From contig DAIDME010000108.1 in assembly GCA_027449125.1 (NCBI GenBank), positions 1 through 35,850 of the forward strand: a stretch of DNA of 35,850 nucleotides, given 5' to 3'. Below, in pieces: positions 9,079 through 15,556 of the stretch (the stretch's first letter is position 1; the number at the start of each line of letters is the position of its first letter). Both the position numbers and the translations under genes were made by a program. The DNA comes from Solirubrobacterales bacterium. GTDB lineage: Bacteria; Actinomycetota; Thermoleophilia; Solirubrobacterales; Solirubrobacteraceae. The notes under the pieces are model-generated. The model was given only the letters and a program-made list of their open reading frames with translations. It was not told where the DNA came from and searched no databases.

Positions 9079-10821
9079 TCAGGCGACGCGCAGCTTGACC
9101 AGGTAGAGCAGACCGCCGTCACTCACGCCGACGTTCCAGTCCTGGAAGTGGCTCAGGTTCGGCGTGATGTGGAAGATGATGTGCCAGCGCGGCGTGCCGC
9201 CCACCTCACCGTCCGGGTAGAGCGCGTCGTTGCCGCCGCGCGGCAGCTGCGGCGCGACCGCCGCGTCCTCGTAATAGGGCTGCTGGGTGCCGACCACCGT
9301 CAGCTCGTAGTAGCCGCTGATCTGGACGTTGTAGCGGCCGCCGGTCGCCGAGACAGGTGAGACCGAGATCTCCGGCGCCTGGTTCGGGGCGAACAACGAG
9401 TGGCCCTGCTTGACAACGACGGTGTGCACGTACGGGTAGTAGACGGTCACCTTCAGTGTGTCGCGCACGACCTTGAAGTAGGTGCCGGCGCAGGTGTTCT
9501 CGGTGAACCACTTGGTGCCCAGCACGGCCGCGGCCCCGCCTGAGCCCTGGGTAGTGAAGTTCCCGTGCGCGTTGGCCCACAGGCTGTCGAGCTTCTTGCC
9601 GTGGTGTTTCGCCTTGCCCTTCCCCTTGCTCTTGCCCTTCGTCTTGGCCTTGGCCGCAGACGCAACCGCCCTGGCCGCCGAGCCGATCGTGACGGCGCCA
9701 CCGTTGCCGATCGCTGACAGCGCACAGACGCGCGCGTCGCCGGCGCCGGTCAGTTTGGCGGTCGTCGCGCCGGTGGTGCGGTTCTGGTGCAGTTGGAAGC
9801 GGCCGTCATAGAACACGCCGGTCTCCGAGCGCCCCCTCGGTAGGCCGAGCGTCAGCTGGACCTGGCCGTGGGTGGCGTCGATCGTCGAGCCATTGGGGAT
9901 TTGGTCGCCGCGCGAGAGCTTGTGGAAGTGGTGCCCGCCGGGACTTTCGTAGAGGCTCGTGCCACTCACCGGCGTGGCATCAACGCTCCTGCCGAGCCGG
10001 GGTGGCTTGACGCGCCCGATCGCGATGAAGGCGCCGTCGCTCGGGTGGGTCACGTGCACCCGGGTGCCGCTGCTGCCGAGCCAGGTCGCCGCCTCGATCG
10101 TGCGGCGGTCATAGGTGAGCCTGCCACCGCTGACCCTGAAGTCGCCGAAGACCACGGGCGCGAACGGCGCCGGACCCGGATCGGCGTTGGGGGCGCCGGT
10201 CAGCGAGTACTCCTGCACCAGCGCCACGGAGCCCGTGAGCAGTGGCCGGCCGGTGGCGCCCGCGAACAGCGGCAGGACGCCGGCCGCCCACGATGTGCTC
10301 AGACCCAGGCTCGGCCCGCTTGCGTGGGCGCTGCGGTGCGTGTTCAGGTTGCGGATGGAGAGCAGCGTGCGGGCACCGCGCACGGTGATCGTGACGACCA
10401 GCGGATCGCCGGGCGCGACCCCGAAGCCGGCTGGCCTGAAGCTCAGCGTGCGGGCGCCGGGGCTGCCGATCTCGAACTCAGCCCTGTACGAGGGTCTGCG
10501 GCCGTGGCAGAAGCTGTCGTAGCCGACGAAGTCAAAGGGGCGAAGCCGCCCACGGCCCGCGGTCGCACTGTCGAACAGCTCGGCGCCGTTGCGCTGGCCG
10601 ACGTAGGCGCCGCCGCGCACGTGCCCACAGTCCACGGCCGACACGTACAGCTTGAACGAGACTGAGCGCGTGGCCCTGAGCCCGGACCAGTAGGCGCCGG
10701 TGGCGCCGAGGCCCAGGCTGCCGCCGGCGGAAGTGGTCGCGATCAGCATGGCGAGCAGGGCGACCGCGAGCGAGCTGGTCAAGGCTGCCGCGGCACGCCC
10801 GAAGTTGCGCCCCCCGCTCAT
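9079..10821 (-). CDS. Large secreted protein with a FecR-like module and a Lys-rich linker
   Basis: 580 residues. A signal peptide or anchor is visible at residues 8-32 (AAALTSSLAVALLAMLIATTS). Residues 40-230 form a beta-rich, Cys-containing domain (AYWSGLRATRSVSFKLYVSA, YDSFCHGRRPSYRAEFEI) with a distant look of the G1-peptidase-like beta-sandwich; I do not see catalytic residues. About 283-375 is a FecR-like module (SLYESPGGHHFHKLSRGDQI, DATHGQVQLTLGLP, GVFYDGRFQLHQNR) of the kind common in Thermoleophilia secreted proteins. Residues 390-409 are a run of Lys/Gly (KAKTKGKSKGKGKAKHHGKK). The region to 475 (LWANAHGNFTTQG, TKWFTENTCAGT, VVVKQGHSLFAP) is the partner half of that module. The C-terminus is unassigned. 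A cell-surface role is likely; the function is unknown. Confidence 0.7.
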   Translation of the reverse strand: MSGGRNFGRAAAALTSSLAVALLAMLIATTSAGGSLGLGATGAYWSGLRATRSVSFKLYVSAVDCGHVRGGAYVGQRNGAELFDSATAGRGRLRPFDFVGYDSFCHGRRPSYRAEFEIGSPGARTLSFRPAGFGVAPGDPLVVTITVRGARTLLSIRNLNTHRSAHASGPSLGLSTSWAAGVLPLFAGATGRPLLTGSVALVQEYSLTGAPNADPGPAPFAPVVFGDFRVSGGRLTYDRRTIEAATWLGSSGTRVHVTHPSDGAFIAIGRVKPPRLGRSVDATPVSGTSLYESPGGHHFHKLSRGDQIPNGSTIDATHGQVQLTLGLPRGRSETGVFYDGRFQLHQNRTTGATTAKLTGAGDARVCALSAIGNGGAVTIGSAARAVASAAKAKTKGKSKGKGKAKHHGKKLDSLWANAHGNFTTQGSGGAAAVLGTKWFTENTCAGTYFKVVRDTLKVTVYYPYVHTVVVKQGHSLFAPNQAPEISVSPVSATGGRYNVQISGYYELTVVGTQQPYYEDAAVAPQLPRGGNDALYPDGEVGGTPRWHIIFHITPNLSHFQDWNVGVSDGGLLYLVKLRVA

Positions 10822-10860
10822 CGTGGGCGGCAGTCTAACGGCAAGGTAGCGGCTTCGCTA

Positions 10861-11337
10861 ATGTCATTTGACATGGAGGAGATCGCGATGACCGCGGCTG
10901 AGTTCGAGCGCCTGCAGGCCGAGCTGCACGAATTGGAGAGCGGTGGGCGCGCGCAGATCGCCGCGCGCATCAAGACGGCGCGGGAGTGGGGCGACCTCAG
11001 CGAGAACGGCGAGTATCACGCCGCCAAGGAGGCGCAGGCACACCTGGAGACGCGCATCCTGCGCCTGCGCGAGCAGGTGCGCGCGGCGGTGGTGGTCGAG
11101 CGCGTCGAGGACAGCGAGGAGGTCAGGCACGGCGCGAGCGTGCTGGTGACCGACCTCGGCAAGGACGAGACCCAGACATTCACGATCGTCTCACCGAACG
11201 AGGCCAGGCCGCGTGAGGGCCTGATCTCCTCGAGCTCGCCGGTCGCGCAGGCGCTGATCGGTGCGCGGGTGGCTGACGTCGTGGAGATCGCGACGCCGGC
11301 CGGCGCGCGCAGGCTCCGGGTCGAGTCGATCACCTAG
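10861..11337 (+). CDS. greA: Transcription elongation factor GreA
   Basis: About 150-158 residues with the GreA layout: an N-terminal antiparallel coiled coil (TAAEFERLQAELHELESG, ARIKTAREWGDLSENGEYHA, AKEAQAHLETRILRLREQV) whose tip carries the conserved acidic pair in GDLSENGEYH, then the FKBP-like C-terminal domain (VTDLGKDETQTFTIVSPNEA, LISSSSPVAQALIGARVADV). GreA enters the RNA polymerase secondary channel and stimulates cleavage of backtracked transcripts. Three in-frame ATGs exist (10861, 10873, 10888). ATG 10873 gives MEEIAMT, which lines up with the start of known GreA proteins; ATG 10888 has AGGAG upstream. I give the longest form. The gene is divergent from the secreted protein gene and 24 bp ahead of the SDR. 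Confidence 0.95.
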   Translation: MSFDMEEIAMTAAEFERLQAELHELESGGRAQIAARIKTAREWGDLSENGEYHAAKEAQAHLETRILRLREQVRAAVVVERVEDSEEVRHGASVLVTDLGKDETQTFTIVSPNEARPREGLISSSSPVAQALIGARVADVVEIATPAGARRLRVESIT

Positions 11338-11361
11338 AGGTCGGAAGGGGGCGCCGGCGGC

Positions 11362-12126
11362 ATGGAGATCCGCGGTACGGCAGCGATCGTCTTCGGCGGA
11401 GCTTCAGGTCTCGGCGAGGCGACCGCGCGGGCGTTGGCGGCGGGGGGCGCGACCGTCACCGTCGCCGACCTCAACGCGGCCGGTGCCGAACAGGTGGCGG
11501 CGCAGATCGGCGGGCTTGCCCGCAGTGCTGACGTACGTGACCCGGAGGCGGTCGCGGCCGCCGTGCAGGCGGCCGCGACCGCTGCGGCGCAGGGCCTGCG
11601 GATCTGCGTCTGCTGCGCGGGCGTCGCCTGGCCGGGAAAACTGGTAGGTCGCGACGGGCCGACACCGCTCGAGCGCTTTGCCGAGGTCATCAACATCAAT
11701 CTGCTCGGCACGATCAACGTGCTGCGGCTCGCCGCCGCCGCGATGAGCGGCAACGAACCCGATGCCGAAGGCGAGCGCGGTGTGCTGATCAACACCGCGT
11801 CGGTGGCAGCCTTCGAGGGCCAGGTCGGCCAGGTCGCCTACGCCGCCTCCAAGGGCGGTGTCGTCGGCCTGACGCTGCCGGTTGCGCGCGAGCTGGCCGC
11901 CAGGGGCATCCGTGTGATGACCATCGCGCCCGGCATCTTCGACACGCCGATGCTGGCGGCGATGCCGGAGGAGCTGCGCCACTCGCTCGGCGCCCAGGTC
12001 CCGTTCCCGCCACGCCTGGCGCGCCCGGACGAGTACGCCCAGCTGGCCTGCCACATAGTGGCCAACACGATGCTCAACGGCGAGGTCATCCGCCTGGACG
12101 GCGCGATCCGGATGGCGCCCCGCTAG
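11362..12126 (+). CDS. SDR, 3-hydroxyacyl-CoA dehydrogenase type II (HSD10)-like
   Basis: 254 residues. It has the NAD-binding GGASGLGEATARAL at residue 12, ADLN after the second strand (NAD preference), the modified NAG-type motif CCAGVAW, catalytic Ser147 (NTASVAAFEGQ), Tyr160 and Lys164 (VAYAASKGG) and APGIFDTPM. The FEGQVGQVAYAASKGGVVGL stretch and the MLNGEVIRLDGAIRMAP ending are characteristic of the HSD17B10/HADH2 group, which oxidises 3-hydroxy-2-methylacyl-CoAs and hydroxysteroids. A role in branched-chain or fatty-acyl-CoA breakdown is likely by family, with no pathway partners nearby. It is co-directional with greA (24 bp) and the S4 protein (28 bp), so a three-gene unit is possible. 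Confidence 0.88.
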   Translation: MEIRGTAAIVFGGASGLGEATARALAAGGATVTVADLNAAGAEQVAAQIGGLARSADVRDPEAVAAAVQAAATAAAQGLRICVCCAGVAWPGKLVGRDGPTPLERFAEVININLLGTINVLRLAAAAMSGNEPDAEGERGVLINTASVAAFEGQVGQVAYAASKGGVVGLTLPVARELAARGIRVMTIAPGIFDTPMLAAMPEELRHSLGAQVPFPPRLARPDEYAQLACHIVANTMLNGEVIRLDGAIRMAPR

Positions 12127-12154
12127 TCCGGCCGGTCTGCCGCGGGAGAGCAAC

Positions 12155-12364
12155 TTGCAGGAGATCAGGATCTCCGGGGAGATGATCCGCCTCGGCCAGC
12201 TGCTCAAGCTGGGCGGCGTGGTCGAGAGCGGCGCCGCCGGCAAGGATCTGCTCGGGACCGGTGAGGTCCGCGTCAACGGCGCGGTCGAGACCCGCCGCGG
12301 CCGCCAGCTGCACGCCGGTGACGTGGTCGAGGTGGGCGAGTGGGAGTTTCGCGTCAGCGCCTGA
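12155..12364 (+). CDS. Small S4-domain RNA-binding protein (YbcJ/YaaA-like)
   Basis: 69 residues that are essentially a single S4 domain: MIRLGQLLKLGGVVESGAAG, KDLLGTGEVRVNGAVETRRG and RQLHAGDVVEVGEWEFRV. The last strand and the RVNG turn form the usual RNA-binding surface. Relatives (B. subtilis YaaA, E. coli YbcJ) are small RNA- or ribosome-binding proteins. The start is a TTG preceded by GGGAGAG at a normal distance, chosen because the domain begins within ten residues of it. The last 11 bp overlap the 3' end of recD2 on the other strand. Confidence 0.85.
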   Translation: MQEIRISGEMIRLGQLLKLGGVVESGAAGKDLLGTGEVRVNGAVETRRGRQLHAGDVVEVGEWEFRVSA

Positions 12365-14495
12365 CGCTGAGCAGCTCGCCCAGCCGCGAGTGGCGCCTGT
12401 CAGTGTCGGGCGTGCGGGCCGCGCGCGCCACCACCGCGCGGCTGCCGACGATCACCGTCGCGAGCTTCGCGCGCGTGACGGCGGTGTAGAGCATCTCGCG
12501 GCGCAGGAAGAACGCGCCCGCCTGCTCGTGCGCGACGATCACCGCCACCGGCAGCTCGATCCCCTGCCCGCGGTGCACCGAGCAGGCGTAGCCGAGATGC
12601 AGGCTCTCGGCCTCCTCGGGCGCCATCCGGAACAGCTGCTCGTCGCTGCGCAGAAGCAGCGCCGCCTCGTCGCCACCGGGGGCGCCGAGCTCGTCCTCGA
12701 GGTAGAGCACCGTGCCGTTCATCAACCCCTTCTCGTGCAGGTTGCGGCCGGTCATGATCAGCTTGTCGCCGATCCGCAGGCGGCCGCCGCCGACGGGTAT
12801 GCCGTGGGGGTTGAGCGCTTCACGCAGGGCGCTGTTGAGCGCGTCGATCCCGAGTTCGCCGCGGTACACCGGAGCGAAGACCTGGATGTCTGAGACGGGG
12901 TCGATGCCGTAGTGGTTGGGCAGGCGCTCGCCGACCAGCTCGACGATCAGCTCCAGCGCGTCGCGGGCGCGGGCGCGCTCCATCAGGAAGAGGTCCTGGC
13001 GCATGCCCTCCTCCGGCCTGAACTCCGGCGTCTCGCCGCGGCGGATGGCGTGCGCGCCCTGGACGATCATGCTGCCGGCCGCCTGCCGGAAGATGTGGCT
13101 CAGGCGCGTGGTCGGCACGACGTCGGAGCCAACCAGGTCCGCAAACGGCTTGCCGGCGCCGACCGGGGCGAGCTGGTCGCAGTCGCCGACCAGCACAACG
13201 TGGGTCTGCTCCGCCACGGCGCGCAGCAGCGTGACCATCAGCTCGAGGTTGGCCATCGAAGACTCGTCGACGATCAAGAGGTCGCAGGCGAGCGGGGCGT
13301 CCTCATCGCGCTCGGGGGCTTCGCCGGGGATCCAGCCGAGTGCAGAGTGGATCGTCCGCGCCTCCACGCCGCTCGACTCCGTCATACGGCGCGCCGCGCG
13401 TCCGGTCGGCGCCACCAACAGGACGCCGGCGCGCCGGGCGTGTGCGTGTGCGGCGATCGCGCGGATGGTCGCCGTCTTACCGGTGCCCGGACCCCCGGTG
13501 ATCACCGACAGGCGGAAGCGCAGAGCGGCGCGCACCGCCGCCTGCTGCTCCGCGGTGAGCTCGAGCTCGCCGCTGCCGGCGGCCGGCGGCTCGGCGCCGT
13601 CAGCGAGCGGCCCGCCGCCACCCTCGCCGAGCATCGCGAGCACCCGCTCGGCCAGCTCCCGTTCGAGCTCCCAGGTGGGCAGGCGGTAGATGTAGTCGCC
13701 GTCGCGTACCAGCAGACCGTCTTCGACGAGCGTCTCGATCTGCGCCTCGTCCGGGAGCTCGCCGAGCAGATCGCGGGCGGCGGCGAGCAGCTGGCCGACC
13801 GGCAGGCAGGTGCTGCCCGAGCGGCCCTCGGCCTCTGAGAGCGCGTAGACGAGGGCGGCGCTCACGCGCCCGGGGATCGACTCCACCGAGGTGGAGCCGG
13901 CGCGAGCGATGCGGTCGGCGACCCGGAAGCCGACGCCGAACACGCGCGTGAGCTCGTAGGGGTTCTCAGTGATCACGCGGTGGGCGGTGCTCGGGTACTG
14001 GTCGCTGATCCGCCGTGCCAGGTAGGCGAGGCCGTGGGGCGCGAGCAGCATGTGCAGCCTGCGTGTGGTGCGCAACTCGTTCCAGGACGCGGCCGCCTCC
14101 TGCGCGCGAAACGGGTTCAGGCCGACGCGGCGGAAGGCGGCGGCCGGCTCGGAGTCGATCTCCTCCAGCACGTGCTCCGCCCCGTAGCGCTCGATCAGGC
14201 GCTGCGCGCGCGCCTCACCGATGTTGCGGATCCGCCGCAGGTATGAGATCAGCGCGGGCCGGTCGTCCGGTGGTAGCGGGTCGGCCCGCGTCACCTTGAC
14301 CTGCTCGCCGTAGCGCCGGTCCGTCACCCAGACCCCCGTGATGTGCACGCGCTCGCCGCTTTCGAGATGGCTGAGCGGCCCGACGAGCACCACCGGCCCG
14401 CCTTCTGACTCGGCGTCCAGCACGGCGAAGCCGTTGTCGGCGTTGGCGAAGCGCTGGCGGTGGATCGTCACCTCACGGTCGAAGGGATCAGACAT
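12354..14495 (-). CDS. recD2: RecD2-like ATP-dependent DNA helicase
   Basis: 713 residues, SF1B helicase of the RecD2/TraA type that works without RecBC. There is an N-terminal OB-like domain (1-70) and helix-hairpin-helix segments (SYLRRIRNIGEARAQRLIER near 84; VFGVGFRVADRIAR near 185). The helicase core has Walker A GGPGTGKT at 334-341, VAPTGRAARRM, Walker B LLIVDESSM around 410, GDCDQLAPVGAG, the SH3-like insert, a motif V region YACSVHRGQGIELPVAVI near 636 and LYTAVTRAK near 669. Many relatives have VHKSQGSEF in motif V; SVHRGQGIEL is a variant, not a loss. Such helicases unwind 5'-to-3' and support repair and mismatch tolerance. It is transcribed divergently from the polysaccharide deacetylase, with 59 bp between. 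Confidence 0.92.
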   Translation of the reverse strand: MSDPFDREVTIHRQRFANADNGFAVLDAESEGGPVVLVGPLSHLESGERVHITGVWVTDRRYGEQVKVTRADPLPPDDRPALISYLRRIRNIGEARAQRLIERYGAEHVLEEIDSEPAAAFRRVGLNPFRAQEAAASWNELRTTRRLHMLLAPHGLAYLARRISDQYPSTAHRVITENPYELTRVFGVGFRVADRIARAGSTSVESIPGRVSAALVYALSEAEGRSGSTCLPVGQLLAAARDLLGELPDEAQIETLVEDGLLVRDGDYIYRLPTWELERELAERVLAMLGEGGGGPLADGAEPPAAGSGELELTAEQQAAVRAALRFRLSVITGGPGTGKTATIRAIAAHAHARRAGVLLVAPTGRAARRMTESSGVEARTIHSALGWIPGEAPERDEDAPLACDLLIVDESSMANLELMVTLLRAVAEQTHVVLVGDCDQLAPVGAGKPFADLVGSDVVPTTRLSHIFRQAAGSMIVQGAHAIRRGETPEFRPEEGMRQDLFLMERARARDALELIVELVGERLPNHYGIDPVSDIQVFAPVYRGELGIDALNSALREALNPHGIPVGGGRLRIGDKLIMTGRNLHEKGLMNGTVLYLEDELGAPGGDEAALLLRSDEQLFRMAPEEAESLHLGYACSVHRGQGIELPVAVIVAHEQAGAFFLRREMLYTAVTRAKLATVIVGSRAVVARAARTPDTDRRHSRLGELLSVRR

Positions 14496-14554
14496 GAGGA
14501 TGAAATTAGTGCTCGAACAGGCGCAGGCGGCCGTTTTGTGACGAAAATGGCACA

Positions 14555-15319
14555 GTGATCCGTCACGTCTTTGCGATGCACGTGCCCGCGTTCGGCCGCA
14601 GCCTGCGGCTGCCCCTGACGCTGGCTGACCTGCGCCGGCCGGGGTTCACGGCCGGGTCGCCATTGACCCTGGCGGCGGCGGGAGTGGATGCCGGCGGCGG
14701 GGGCGAGCTCGCGGCGAGGCCGCCGGCCAGCGGGCCGGCGGCGGAGGGGCACGTCGCGCTCACCTTCGACGATGGCCCGCATCCGGAGGGCACGCCGCAG
14801 GTGCTGGACGTGCTCGCCCAGTTCCACGCCAAGGCGACGTTCTTTCTGGTCGGCGAGCAGGTGACGCGGCGACCGGAGCTGGCTCGGCGGATCATGGCGG
14901 AGGGGCACACGGTCGCCCTTCACGGCTACCTGCACCGGCCGCACCCGACGCGGCGGGCGCCCGTGCTGGCGGACGACTTCGCGCGCGGGATCGCCGCGAT
15001 CGCCGACGCCACCGGCGTCGAGCCGCGCCTGCACCGCCCGCCGTACGGGATCTACAGCGCTGCGAGCCTCTGGCTCGCACGCGAGCGGGGGCTGCAACCG
15101 CTGCTGTGGTCGCGCTGGGGCAGGGACTGGCGCAAGGTCACGACGCCCGAGCAGATCGCCGCGCGGGTGCTCGGCGCGCTGCGTGCCGACGATGTGATCC
15201 TGTTGCATGACGCCGACTTCTACAGCGCCAGGCGCTCCCATCGACGGACGGTGGCAGCCCTGCCCGAGATCCTCGAGGCCCTGCGGTCCGCGCGACTCGC
15301 TACCGTAGGATTCGCGTAA
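14555..15319 (+). CDS. Polysaccharide deacetylase (NodB-type, CE4)
   Basis: 254 residues with a NodB homology domain from about residue 65. Motif 1 VALTFDDGPHPEGT gives Asp72/Asp73, motif 2 ALHGYLHRPH gives metal-binding His123 and His127 (Gly replaces the usual Ser/Thr after the first His), motif 3 is RPPYGIYS, and motif 5 is VILLHDAD. The essential set is present, so metal-dependent removal of N- or O-acetyl groups from a glycan is likely. I see no clear signal peptide; residues 1-60 are variable and Gly/Ala-rich. Translation starts at GTG. It lies 237 bp upstream of the epimerase/glycosyltransferase fusion on the same strand, and the fusion's C-terminal domain resembles this family, suggesting a shared envelope-glycan pathway. 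Confidence 0.88.
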   Translation: MIRHVFAMHVPAFGRSLRLPLTLADLRRPGFTAGSPLTLAAAGVDAGGGGELAARPPASGPAAEGHVALTFDDGPHPEGTPQVLDVLAQFHAKATFFLVGEQVTRRPELARRIMAEGHTVALHGYLHRPHPTRRAPVLADDFARGIAAIADATGVEPRLHRPPYGIYSAASLWLARERGLQPLLWSRWGRDWRKVTTPEQIAARVLGALRADDVILLHDADFYSARRSHRRTVAALPEILEALRSARLATVGFA

Positions 15320-15556
15320 GCAAACGCTCCCGCGGGCGCACGTCGCCTGAGCGCGCATCTGTGCCTCCGCGGCGGGCGGCGGCGCCGCCGCGGCGCGCGG
15401 CTGAGCCGGCTTACCGGCGCGATTCCAGGCAAAGACCGTGACGTAGCGATGAAGAATCCTCCTAACGACGCTCAGGCCGCGAAAGCAACACTTCTGCCCG
15501 CCGCTGTACTACCGTGCGCTTGACAGCGAGCAAACGGGCGACAGAGTGAGCACACC

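Noticed and set aside
15520-15550. TTGACA promoter element before the fusion gene
   Set aside because: No acceptable -10 sequence at the right distance.
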